Source of the DNA: an uncultured Opitutales bacterium
GTDB lineage: Bacteria; Verrucomicrobiota; Verrucomicrobiia; Opitutales; UBA2995
Reading direction: 5' to 3'
Assembly: GCA_938075565.1 (NCBI GenBank)
Contig: CALJGU010000069.1
Span: 1 to 55,214, forward strand
DNA length: 55,214 nt
A program made the translations under genes and the position numbers. Shown one piece after another: positions 27,431-35,683 of the stretch. The notes below the pieces were generated by a model. That model saw only the letters and a program-made list of their open reading frames with translations, had not been told where the DNA came from and ran no database searches. Each line of letters opens with the position of its first letter. Within the stretch, counting starts at the first letter, position 1.

Positions 27431-27457
27431 AAAGCGCCGTTCTTACGGCGCTTTTTT
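27431..27457 (+). terminator. Intrinsic terminator after frr
   Basis: A perfect 10-bp stem (AAAGCGCCGT, loop TCTT, ACGGCGCTTT) is followed by a run of T, 20 bases after the frr stop. Confidence 0.93.
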
Positions 27458-27509
27458 ATTGGCGTTTTTAGGAGAAATCTAATCCCATCCGCCAAATAAC
27501 CCACTTGAT

Positions 27510-28637
27510 TTGAACGAAGAGACCTCATTAAAGCATTTTTCAGACGCACGCCGCATGGTTGTGAAAGTGGGGACGAATGTACTTACGTCTGGAAACGGCG
27601 AAATGAACGAGTCGTATGTCCGCTTATTTTGTGAGCAAATCGCCAGCCTGAGAGAAAAAGGCATTCAGGTCATTCTGGTCAGCTCTGGAGCGGTAGGGCT
27701 GGGAATGGGAAAACTGGGATTGGAGAAACGTCCCAAGGCCATTGAAAAGCTTCAGGCCTGCGCCGCGGTAGGACAGAGTATTTTGACCCAAACCTGGCAA
27801 AAGTATTTCGAGCCATTTGGTATTGTCGTAGGACAAATTCTACTAACCCGAGACGATGTTCACGGCCGGAGGCGCCACCTGGCCATTATGCACACGATAG
27901 AAACACTGCTTGGAGAAGGCGTGGTTCCTATTATCAATGAAAACGACTCAGTGAGTGCAGAGGAGCTGGAAATCAAATTCGGGGATAACGACATACTCTC
28001 GGCCTTGGTAGCCAGTATTACCAAATCCCAGGTGCTTTCCATCCTGACTACGGTTCCAGGACTGCTGGACCTAGACGATGGCGGCAGACTGATTCCAGTC
28101 GTTGAAAATATCACACCCGAAATTGAAGCGCTCGCCAAAGGCACGAGCAGCGAGACTTCCATCGGCGGAATGACTTCCAAGATCGAGGCGGCCAAGGTCG
28201 CTACACGGTCAGAGTGTGGTGTATTTCTCGGAGCTGGGGATGCGCCTCATATTCTTACTGATCTTTTCAAGGGCAGTGCGGAAGGGACTTACTTCATCCC
28301 ATCTGACATACCCCTTGAGAGCCGAAAGCGCTGGTTGGCCTTTTTTGCCAAACCTCAGGGAAGAATCATGGTCGATGAAGGCGCCGCCACGGCATTGGTT
28401 GAAGAAGGCTGCAGCTTGCTTGCTCTTGGAATTCATAGCTGCGAATCGGATTTTCCAACCGACTCGCTCATCGAAGTCGTAGATCAAAATCACAATCTGA
28501 TCGCCCGCGGGCTCGTCCGCTTCAGCAGCGAGGAACTGCAGACAATTTTGGGGAAATCGAAAGAGGATATCGAACAATCATTTCCTCAAAGAAGCAAGTG
28601 GGACGTCATCCATCGTGACGACCTCGTGCTTGTCTAG
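27510..28637 (+). CDS. proB: Glutamate 5-kinase
   Basis: This enzyme catalyses the first step of proline synthesis. The 375-residue protein has an amino-acid kinase domain (MVVKVGTNVLTSGNGEMN, SSGAVGLG, ENDSVS, FGDNDILSALVA) and a C-terminal PUA domain (from about residue 280, GRIMVDEGAATALVEEGCSLL). The start drawn here is a TTG that gives the short N-terminal lead usual in the family. The ATG at 27555 would begin right at the first beta strand and is the alternative. proA is not in the window. Confidence 0.93.
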   Translation: MNEETSLKHFSDARRMVVKVGTNVLTSGNGEMNESYVRLFCEQIASLREKGIQVILVSSGAVGLGMGKLGLEKRPKAIEKLQACAAVGQSILTQTWQKYFEPFGIVVGQILLTRDDVHGRRRHLAIMHTIETLLGEGVVPIINENDSVSAEELEIKFGDNDILSALVASITKSQVLSILTTVPGLLDLDDGGRLIPVVENITPEIEALAKGTSSETSIGGMTSKIEAAKVATRSECGVFLGAGDAPHILTDLFKGSAEGTYFIPSDIPLESRKRWLAFFAKPQGRIMVDEGAATALVEEGCSLLALGIHSCESDFPTDSLIEVVDQNHNLIARGLVRFSSEELQTILGKSKEDIEQSFPQRSKWDVIHRDDLVLV

Positions 28638-28718
28638 GCCGAGCTGGTCCCTGCGAATTATTCACAATTGGGAGAATTTGTTTCCCTCAACAAGGTCGAT
28701 CCCTAACGTCGGCTCTTT

Positions 28719-30725
28719 ATGGATATGGATAGCTGGACATCATCACCTCAGCAAATGGGGTACCCACCGATTGATTTTCGGGCCGAGTTGAACGACGAAC
28801 AATACGCCGCTGTCACGGCACCGGAGGGTCCAGCGCTGGTCTTGGCAGGAGCTGGTTCGGGGAAAACTCGCACCCTCACTTACCGGGTGGCCTATTTATT
28901 AGAACAGGGTGTTCATCCTGGAAACATATTGCTGCTCACCTTCACCAACAAAGCTGCACGCGAAATGCTGGCTCGGGTTGAAGAGCTAACCGGAGTGCAG
29001 AGGCGTGCTTTCTGGGGAGGGACTTTTCACTCGATCGGTCAGAGGATGCTTCGAATGCATGGAGAGCCAATCGGAATCAAATCCAACTACACCATCATGG
29101 ATCAGTCGGATGCCGAGTCGCTATTGACGACGGTCATCCGCAGTAAAGACGCTTTGTTCCTCAAGGATAAAAATAACCCCAAGGCCAAAGTTATTTCCAA
29201 CACCCTCAGTCTGGCTCGTAACACCTGCCAATCGATCGAGGATTCTGTAAATCAATTCTCTCCCTACTTCCATGAGTACATCCCTGACTTCGAGAAGTTC
29301 GCAGAAGGCTACAAGGAGAGAAAGAAGATTCAACAGGTTGCCGACTACGATGATCTGCTCGTCTATTGGTTAGAAATTTTAAAGACCCAGGAGCAGGTTG
29401 CGAAATATTACCAGGATCGATTCCAGCACATACTCGTAGACGAGTATCAGGACACCAATAAGATCCAGGCCCAAATCATCGACTTGATCGGCAGCCGGAA
29501 TCAGATCATGGCGGTGGGAGACGATGCCCAGAGCATTTACTCCTGGCGCGGGGCCAACTACGAAAATATCCTGCACTTCCCGGACAATCACGAAGGCACA
29601 GAAATGTACCGGATTGAAACGAATTACCGAAGCACCCCTGAGATTTTGTCCTTTGCGAATGACATCATCAACCAGTTCGACTCCGGTCATGGCTTCCATA
29701 AAGAACTACGACCCGTTAGAGATTCTCACATTGCGCCCATGATGATTCAGGCAATGGATGGACGGGAAGAAGCCTCTGTGGTTATTCGAAGAATCCAAGC
29801 ACTTCTCGAAGAAGGGCGATCGCTTAGCGATATCACTGTGCTCTACCGTGCACACTACCAAGCGGTGGATCTACAAATGGAGCTCACGCGTCAGCACATG
29901 CCTTTTCAAATTACGAGTGGAGTCCAGTTCTTCGAACAAGCCCACATCAAGGATTTGGTGGCTCAGATCAAATTTGCCTATAACTCAAATGACTCAAGAG
30001 CCTTCCACCGCTTCTGCGGATTGCTCCCGAAGGTGGGTGAGAAAACGGCTGAAAAAATTTTCATGACCGCCTATGAGGAAGCTCAAACGACCGGCGAGCA
30101 CATAGCCGACATGTTTCTGACGAAGCCAGTCATAGCCAAAGTCCCCAAAGGTGCACGTGATCATTGGGAATCATTGGCAGCTACTATTCAGTCGATTGTG
30201 AAAGCAGCTACCTCCGAGTCACCGAGCGAAGTCGTGGCTCTGGCTGTAGAAGGCTGGTATGCCGACTTTATCAAGACCCTCTACCCCAATTATCTGCAAA
30301 GGATGGATGATCTGCAGAGTTTGATCGGTTTCGCACAGCGCTTCACCGATCTACAGGAGCTCTTGTCACAACTCGTGCTGATGAATTCGGAGACCTCCCA
30401 GAAGTCCATCGACCCCGATGAAGATCAATTGCGCCTGACGACGGTTCACCAAGCCAAAGGATTGGAGTTTCCGGTGGTATTCCTCCTCGGTTGTTCCGAA
30501 GGCTTGTTTCCTCTCAAACGGGCAATTGATCGAGGAGATCTAGATGAAGAACGTCGCCTTTTCTACGTAGCGGTTACCCGGGCTATGGACGAACTCTATA
30601 TGACCTCGCCACGGATGACTCAGTTTGGAGGCAACACGAACTTTATGAATCCGAGTCGATTTATCCAGCGGGTAAATCCCGATCTTTATGAGGTGGTGCG
30701 ACTCAAGAGGTACAGTTCGTGGTAA
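28719..30725 (+). CDS. UvrD/PcrA-family ATP-dependent DNA helicase
   Basis: This is a superfamily 1 3'-to-5' helicase for DNA repair or replication restart. The 668 residues include Q-motif LNDEQYAAV, Walker A LAGAGSGKTRT, DEYQDTNKIQ, GDDAQSIYSWRGA, NYRSTPEIL, TVHQAKGLEF and VAVTRAMDELY. It is a little shorter than UvrD and lacks a long C-terminal extension. The upstream gap holds only a short leader. Confidence 0.92.
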   Translation: MDMDSWTSSPQQMGYPPIDFRAELNDEQYAAVTAPEGPALVLAGAGSGKTRTLTYRVAYLLEQGVHPGNILLLTFTNKAAREMLARVEELTGVQRRAFWGGTFHSIGQRMLRMHGEPIGIKSNYTIMDQSDAESLLTTVIRSKDALFLKDKNNPKAKVISNTLSLARNTCQSIEDSVNQFSPYFHEYIPDFEKFAEGYKERKKIQQVADYDDLLVYWLEILKTQEQVAKYYQDRFQHILVDEYQDTNKIQAQIIDLIGSRNQIMAVGDDAQSIYSWRGANYENILHFPDNHEGTEMYRIETNYRSTPEILSFANDIINQFDSGHGFHKELRPVRDSHIAPMMIQAMDGREEASVVIRRIQALLEEGRSLSDITVLYRAHYQAVDLQMELTRQHMPFQITSGVQFFEQAHIKDLVAQIKFAYNSNDSRAFHRFCGLLPKVGEKTAEKIFMTAYEEAQTTGEHIADMFLTKPVIAKVPKGARDHWESLAATIQSIVKAATSESPSEVVALAVEGWYADFIKTLYPNYLQRMDDLQSLIGFAQRFTDLQELLSQLVLMNSETSQKSIDPDEDQLRLTTVHQAKGLEFPVVFLLGCSEGLFPLKRAIDRGDLDEERRLFYVAVTRAMDELYMTSPRMTQFGGNTNFMNPSRFIQRVNPDLYEVVRLKRYSSW

Positions 30726-30820
30726 AACTTGCCTCATACTCACACTTTCATCGATTTTTTCAGGCCTTCTCCCTTTAGCCGTGAACCACAATCGCTACTT
30801 TTTAGTTCTGCCAATCCTCT

Positions 30821-30877
30821 CCATGGTCTCACGACCATGGCTACAAAAGAAATGTAGCATTGGTCGTGAGACCAATG
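30821..30877. repeat. REPIN-like inverted repeat (nested cruciform)
   Basis: Two 25-base arms (30821-30845 and 30853-30877) match at 21 of 25 positions around a 7-base loop AAAGAAA. Each arm is itself a small hairpin (TGGTC-TCAC-GACCA and TGGTC-GTGA-GACCA), with a GCTACA/TGTAGC inner stem. That nested design is the layout of a REPIN (two REPs facing each other). There is no T run. It lies between the helicase gene and a secreted-protein gene. No RAYT transposase is in the window. Confidence 0.75.
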
Positions 30878-30931
30878 ACCATCATCACGGAACATTGACT
30901 CCATTCTCGTTTTCCTAATCGTCTTACAACC

Positions 30932-31384
30932 ATGCCGCTGATTCGATCCATTATCACTTTGCTAGCGCTCACCTATTCTGTGGGCTTTGCTTCTATCGAT
31001 TATCTGGAGCAACGCTACTACTCAGAGGAATCCTTCACTCGCATCTCAGAATATTTCAATGGAGTCGAAGTGGCCGGAAACAGAACGATCCTGAGATCAG
31101 ATTCAGAAGCGAGGACGGGTCATTATGTTACGTTCCAATTGTCCACTTCCGATGCAGTCGGTCACTTCAAGCTGGAAGTGTATGAACCGGGCTCTCCAGA
31201 GGTCAAAGAGTACACCTTTAAGGCAAGCTCGTCGATTGAACCATCGAAGCCTATCTACCTGGGGCTGACTGGAGAAAAGTGGGCAGACAAGGCTCGCCCA
31301 CCGGTGGCGTATAAATTATCGGTGATCGGCAAGGATGGTGCTACGCTAGACTCAGCATCGAGTTTTTTGTGGGGAGATGATTGA
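30932..31384 (+). CDS. Small secreted protein of unknown function
   Basis: I do not recognise this 150-residue protein. It begins with a signal peptide (IRSIITLLALTYSVGFA). The mature part is beta-rich and polar, and may form one beta-sandwich domain, judging by alternating strands such as FKLEVYEPGSPEVKEYTF. It contains no Cys. The last 8 bases overlap the start of the glycosylase gene, so the two are cotranscribed, though no functional link is obvious. Confidence 0.78.
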   Translation: MPLIRSIITLLALTYSVGFASIDYLEQRYYSEESFTRISEYFNGVEVAGNRTILRSDSEARTGHYVTFQLSTSDAVGHFKLEVYEPGSPEVKEYTFKASSSIEPSKPIYLGLTGEKWADKARPPVAYKLSVIGKDGATLDSASSFLWGDD

Positions 31385-32252
31385 TTCTTGGTCTCCCTGG
31401 CAAATCTACACCGATTGGCAGCCAGACCTAAATTCGTTTAAGGAGACGTTAGATGGAGGGCAGGCCTTTTGCTGGAACTCGATCGACGAATATTCCTATC
31501 AAGGAGTCGTATTGAATTTTCCGTTACGACTTCGCTGGCTAGAGAATAAGCAAGTCGAGTGGAGTTGTATCCCAGGACAAAATGAAGGAGCGGAGAAATT
31601 GCTAAGCACCTACCTGGGAACGAACAAAGATTATCGAGCTTACTACGACACACTGCCCTGGCGTAGTGATTCGCATTTGAAACGCTGTATTGAGGCCTAC
31701 CCAGATTTACGAATCCTGGGACAACCCGATGGCGAGACACTCTTGGGCTTCCTTTGCAGCGCCACCAAACAGATCGTGCAAATCAAAGAGATGATCCAAC
31801 TGGTGCGCAGCCGCTTCGGACGTCCGCTGGAAGATCAGATGAATCAGCTTCCAACTTGGGCAGATCTAACAACGATTGAGGAATCGGCCTTACGAGCGTG
31901 TAAGTTCGGATTCCGCGCTGCCAACATTCACAAGGCGGCTATCAAAATTGCCGAAGAGGACATCGACCTGAGCGCACTGAGCTCGCAGCCCTACGAAGAG
32001 GCTAAAGATGCCCTTTGCCAGTTTCCCGGCGTGGGTGAAAAGGTGGCCGATTGTACACTCTTATTCGGCTACCATAAGCTGGAAGCCTTTCCTGTAGATA
32101 CCTGGATCCTGAAAGTCATGAATCGCCACTATGGACTCGATGATTGGTCTCCCAAACAAGTGGCTCACTTTGGTCGAATCCACTTCGGTTCTTATGCCGG
32201 GCTTGCGCAGCAATTCCTCTTTGCCTGGGAAAGAAGTTTCGGAAGTAAGTAG
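31377..32252 (+). CDS. OGG1-like 8-oxoguanine DNA glycosylase/lyase
   Basis: This cytosolic base-excision repair enzyme removes oxidised guanine. The 291-residue product has the N-terminal OGG domain (TLDGGQAFCWN, like GGQSFRW in eukaryotes) and the HhH-GPD core LCQFPGVGEKVADC with catalytic Lys222, Cys226 and Asp241 (PVDTWI). The position of human Arg204 is kept (GFRAANI). The positions of Asn149 and Arg154, which read the opposite cytosine, are changed (CSATKQIVQ). OGG1-type enzymes are less common in bacteria than MutM. It overlaps the secreted-protein gene before it. Confidence 0.88.
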   Translation: MIDSWSPWQIYTDWQPDLNSFKETLDGGQAFCWNSIDEYSYQGVVLNFPLRLRWLENKQVEWSCIPGQNEGAEKLLSTYLGTNKDYRAYYDTLPWRSDSHLKRCIEAYPDLRILGQPDGETLLGFLCSATKQIVQIKEMIQLVRSRFGRPLEDQMNQLPTWADLTTIEESALRACKFGFRAANIHKAAIKIAEEDIDLSALSSQPYEEAKDALCQFPGVGEKVADCTLLFGYHKLEAFPVDTWILKVMNRHYGLDDWSPKQVAHFGRIHFGSYAGLAQQFLFAWERSFGSK

Positions 32253-32550
32253 TGAATCATGCGCTCATGGAGCGATGATCAACTGCGAAATACAAGGAAG
32301 CCCCACTTCAAACTGAGGGACTCAGGACAATAAAGAATTTCCATGAACGCAGATCTCTGAACTGCAAATGGTACCTGGGAGGGGGGTCGTTCCGAGGGAG
32401 TTTCAACGACCGACAAGACCGGGGCCGAAGGCAACCGGAACACGCCGCATGGGTTGAGACCTACAACTAGGAAAGTAGGAGGAAGAGTATGAGGAGGAGA
32501 AAGATAAAGATGGCGTGCCATACGAAGCTATCAAACTTTGATAGCGAAAA
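32253..32550. other. Gene-poor stretch between the OGG1-like gene and tRNA-Leu
   Basis: 298 bases without a credible gene. It contains a duplicated piece of the tRNA-Leu 3' end (32366-32389), a purine-rich AGGAGG-type tract (32474-32503) and the second tRNA-linked repeat (from 32507). The short open frames here show no recognisable protein. The layout suggests the scar of an element that used the tRNA as its target. Confidence 0.6.
32366..32389. repeat. Duplicated 3' end of tRNA-Leu (candidate attachment-site copy)
   Basis: 24 bases, from AAATGGTACC to GGGGGGTCG, are identical to 32548-32571. That segment is the CCA, acceptor strand and half of the T arm of tRNA-Leu plus 3 flanking bases. 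The copies are direct and 182 bases apart. Identity ends abruptly on both sides. This is the usual footprint of integration into the 3' end of a tRNA gene. No integrase gene lies between the copies. Confidence 0.8.
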
Positions 32551-32553
32551 TGG
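32507..32553. repeat. Structured repeat abutting the CCA end of tRNA-Leu (copy 2)
   Basis: 47 bases: the AAGATGGCGTGCCAT lead is identical to the tRNA-Gln copy. Then come A-CGAA and a 9-bp perfect inner stem (GCTATCAAA/TTTGATAGC), GCGAA, and a closing ATGG. The inner stem is different from copy 1 while both ends are conserved, as expected for a structured element. The final TGG is the encoded CCA of tRNA-Leu. Confidence 0.8.
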
Positions 32554-32635
32554 TACCTGGGAGGGGGGTCGAACCCCTACGCCTCGCGGCACTGGATCCT
32601 AAATCCAGCGTGTCTACCAATTCCACCACCCAGGC
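32551..32635 (-). tRNA. tRNA-Leu (anticodon TAG)
   Basis: 85 bases with encoded CCA and a long variable arm typical of tRNA-Leu. The acceptor GCCTGGG pairs with CCCAGGT (one G-T pair). The anticodon loop TTTAGGA gives TAG, reading CUA. The T arm is GGGGTTCGACCCC. Part of its 3' end is repeated at 32366-32389. Confidence 0.96.
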
Positions 32636-32796
32636 ATTTTTAACTCCGAAGAGTTATGAAAATTCTAAACTGTCAATTAACGCCTGAGTGTTTCGTGGTA
32701 GCGCTTGAAACGTTACCATCACCCAGGTATGAATGAGGGAGGAAAGCTAAGTGGAGGTTTGATGAATGCAAGCCCTTTTTAGCATGCTTCTCTACC

Positions 32797-33699
32797 TCAA
32801 CGACATACCGCAAATGGTCTCCCCATTTGGTCGTAGGATTCAACGCCTTCCTGCGATTGTGAGGCAAGGCTTTCATCAAGCTCCACATATCCTGGAGGCA
32901 AGATGGTTGCTACACAGGAACCCCCAAAGAGGAAGTAGCCGAGCTCTTGCCCCTTTTCAACGAAGCCAGGCTCAAACGTAAACTCTGCACTCCCGACAAA
33001 GGTAGCACCGATCACAACCACAACCGCAATCTTTCCATCCTTCAATTTGAAAGGGATTATCCAACGGCGGTTTTCAGTTAGATACTCCAGCTTTTGAGAA
33101 AGAGCCAGCGGACTGACTGAATACAAAGATTTTCCAACCATTTGCGGAGTCATGGCCGTACCTGAAAACGGAGCATGAAACCGGTGGTAATCCACGGGAC
33201 ACAATCGCGAGATAAGGACGGTGCCGCCTTCCAATCCATGGACAAGAGACATCTCCCCTAGGAATTGCTCGAGGTTAAATACCTGACCTTTTGCATAGAT
33301 CGTATCCGCTTTCTGAATATTCGGGAAGGCGAGGTGTCGTCCATCGGCAGGAAACACGATGACCTCTTCTCCTTCATCAATGGGGCGACTCTCAGGCTTT
33401 AGCTCCCGATAGAAGAAATCATTGAAGTGACGGAAAGATTCAGGGGACTCGAGGAACTCATCAGGGTTCACTCGGTACTGTTCGATAAAAGGCCCGATCT
33501 TTTTGCGGCTACTTGATCGGCTCATCAGCCAGCCATAGAAACGTGATAAGATGGGATTCTTTACAATCAGCTTAGTAACAAATATCCCGATTGAATTGTA
33601 GTAGGCCCATCGAAGAGAAGCTTCACCGTAAATATTTTCCTCTTCGAGCTTACCGGATAATCGGTTGTAGAATTTAACCTTTTGAATCGCTTCTGACAT
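32797..33699 (-). CDS. psd: Phosphatidylserine decarboxylase
   Basis: This membrane-associated enzyme makes phosphatidylethanolamine. The 300-residue proenzyme has FFYRELKPESRPI, PADGRHLAFP, SRLCPVDYHRFHAPFSG and the self-cleavage region FGGS near the C-terminus. Cleavage there produces the pyruvoyl group; the family usually has LGST or GGS. The ATG at 33699 is chosen because a purine-rich ribosome site precedes it and the longer frame reads through the end of the upstream gene. It is last in the operon trpD-glmM-TPR gene-psd. Confidence 0.94.
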   Translation of the reverse strand: MSEAIQKVKFYNRLSGKLEEENIYGEASLRWAYYNSIGIFVTKLIVKNPILSRFYGWLMSRSSSRKKIGPFIEQYRVNPDEFLESPESFRHFNDFFYRELKPESRPIDEGEEVIVFPADGRHLAFPNIQKADTIYAKGQVFNLEQFLGEMSLVHGLEGGTVLISRLCPVDYHRFHAPFSGTAMTPQMVGKSLYSVSPLALSQKLEYLTENRRWIIPFKLKDGKIAVVVVIGATFVGSAEFTFEPGFVEKGQELGYFLFGGSCVATILPPGYVELDESLASQSQEGVESYDQMGRPFAVCR

Positions 33700-33706
33700 G
33701 CCTTTT

Positions 33707-34339
33707 CTAGGACTGTTTTTTTGAATGAAAGGAAGTTCCCGTATCTTCCCAATTTCCTCGCTGCAAGGTTTCCGCAACAGAGGCATTTTTAAGAAGCGTT
33801 TGAGCACTCGCATTGGAAGGCTCTTTCGATAGCACCCATTCTAAAGATTCAATAGCCTGCTGAGGTCGACCTACTTCTATTAACACTTCGGCCAATGCAA
33901 GCCGGGGAGCTACTTTCTCGGATTCCAATTCAGATAATTCTTTGCAGGCAACCACCCGGGACTCCATCCAGCCCAGGGCCTCCGCGGCTTTGTCCATAGT
34001 AACAAACAGCTCCGTAAATATCTGCTTTGCCCGGAGTTGCTCATCACATTTGAGCAACAGGTCTAAAGGATTAGTTTTTAATAATGATCGGGTCGACAGC
34101 TTGAATTGGAAGCCACTCGACTTGTTGCTAAGCCAGGACAACCCGGATGAATTTTGAATTTCTGAGTAGAGAGCCTTCCAGAGTAAGTCTCGAACTTCAA
34201 ATGCACCTGGATGGTGCTTCAACAGCTCCCCACAAATTTGGACAATATAATCAACGCCTCCTCTGCCTAGTGCTTCACGAGCTGAATGCACCTGCTTCTG
34301 CAGACGGTCGTCTAAATCAGAAATTTTCAGTTCATCCAT
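33707..34339 (-). CDS. TPR-like protein of unknown function
   Basis: The 210-residue protein has no signal peptide and is helical throughout, with TPR-like pairs (a clear one is LALAEVLIEVGRPQQAIESLEWVLSKEP, read in two parts, about residues 147-175). TPR proteins hold partners together. The gene lies 3 bases after glmM and 7 bases before psd, so it is part of an envelope-precursor operon, but its partner cannot be inferred. Confidence 0.75.
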   Translation of the reverse strand: MDELKISDLDDRLQKQVHSAREALGRGGVDYIVQICGELLKHHPGAFEVRDLLWKALYSEIQNSSGLSWLSNKSSGFQFKLSTRSLLKTNPLDLLLKCDEQLRAKQIFTELFVTMDKAAEALGWMESRVVACKELSELESEKVAPRLALAEVLIEVGRPQQAIESLEWVLSKEPSNASAQTLLKNASVAETLQRGNWEDTGTSFHSKKQS

Positions 34340-34342
34340 AGG

Positions 34343-35683
34343 TCAGGTAAGGTGATCACGGACTACTTTTTCAAGCCGTTGATACCAAGTTTCAACAGAA
34401 CCGGCATCCTCTCCCTCAACAAGGAGACGAATCTTGTTCTCAGTGCCAGAATAACGCAACAACACTCGCCCCGCTTCACCCATCTCAGATTCCAACTCGC
34501 CAAGGATGGACTGTATGTCTTCTAGATCCTCCAATGGTTTCTTTTCGACAACCTCAATGGCCGTGGAAACCTGTGGGAATAAAGTCACTCGAGATTGCAG
34601 CTCCGAAAGTGGCTTCCATTCTTCCACCAAAATAGCGAGGAGTTTCAATGCAGCTGCCAATCCATCTCCCGTAGTATTGATATCGGACACAATAACATGA
34701 CCGGAGCTTTCTCCACCAAGGTTGTAGCCCGACTTCGACATTTCTTCTAAAACATAGCGATCTCCAATCGATGTCCTGACGACTGAGATGCCCGCTTTCC
34801 CCAAGGTATAGTCTAATCCAATATTGCTCTGCTGAGTAGCTACTAATGTGTTCTTCTCCAGTCGACCGTGCTTGGACTCCTGTAACGCAAGTAACCCGAG
34901 CAGGGTATCTCCTGAAACCACTTTTCCGGACTCATCACAAATGAGTAGTCGATCGGCATCTCCATCGTGAGCAATCCCCACATGAGCCTGATGCTCGAGG
35001 ACTTTTTCACTGAGATGCTTTGGATACTGGCTTCCAACACCTTCGTTAATGTTCAAGCCATTCGGCTCATTGCCATATACAAACAACTCAGCGCCCAACG
35101 CTTTCAATAAAGCGGGCGTAGTATTACAGGCCGCCCCATTCGCTGTGTCTACCACGATGCGAAAGCCTTTAAGCGATCCTTCAGGCAAGGTGGGGTAAAG
35201 GAGATCTAGATACGCCGATTCGCCTGCGGAGCTAACTTCAATCTGAGGGGTTTCAACCGTATCAGACGTATCAATACGATCAACCAAGGACTCGATCTCA
35301 AGCTCCTGACTATCGGTCAATTTCTTACCAAGCGAATTGAAAAACTTGATTCCGTTGTCTTGGGCCGGGTTGTGCGATGCGGTGATAGCAACTCCTAGAG
35401 TCGCGCCTACGTTTCTCACGCAAACGGCTATTGCAGGAGTGGGAAGTACGCCTAGGTCGATGACGCGAATATTGCTTCCCGACTGAAAACCACGAGCAAA
35501 GGCAATCAACAAAGCTGGACCTGAAGCTCGAGTATCGCGACCTATCGCAACGGTGAGGGCCTCCCCTTCCTCCCCAATCCATTGAGAAACGGCCCTGCCT
35601 AAACGAGTAGCAAACTCATCCGTCAGTACAGACTCACCGTAGGCACCTCGGATGCCATCCGTTCCAAAATATTTCCGATTCAT
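34343..35683 (-). CDS. glmM: Phosphoglucosamine mutase
   Basis: This enzyme converts glucosamine-6-phosphate to the 1-phosphate for UDP-GlcNAc, which feeds both peptidoglycan and lipid A. The 446-residue product starts KYFGTDGIRG and has the phosphoserine loop ITASHNP (Ser103), the metal loop DGDADR and the C-terminal RYSGTENKIR. Length is normal. Its ATG overlaps the trpD stop by 4 bases. Confidence 0.96.
   Translation of the reverse strand: MNRKYFGTDGIRGAYGESVLTDEFATRLGRAVSQWIGEEGEALTVAIGRDTRASGPALLIAFARGFQSGSNIRVIDLGVLPTPAIAVCVRNVGATLGVAITASHNPAQDNGIKFFNSLGKKLTDSQELEIESLVDRIDTSDTVETPQIEVSSAGESAYLDLLYPTLPEGSLKGFRIVVDTANGAACNTTPALLKALGAELFVYGNEPNGLNINEGVGSQYPKHLSEKVLEHQAHVGIAHDGDADRLLICDESGKVVSGDTLLGLLALQESKHGRLEKNTLVATQQSNIGLDYTLGKAGISVVRTSIGDRYVLEEMSKSGYNLGGESSGHVIVSDINTTGDGLAAALKLLAILVEEWKPLSELQSRVTLFPQVSTAIEVVEKKPLEDLEDIQSILGELESEMGEAGRVLLRYSGTENKIRLLVEGEDAGSVETWYQRLEKVVRDHLT

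Noticed and set aside
32366-32389. Second tRNA-Leu gene
   Set aside because: Only the CCA end, acceptor strand and half a T arm are present; the rest of a tRNA is absent.
32279-32521. Minus-strand open frame of 80 codons before tRNA-Leu
   Set aside because: It spans the tRNA duplication and repeat-rich DNA. Composition is Pro/Ser-rich with no family, so it is not a supported gene.
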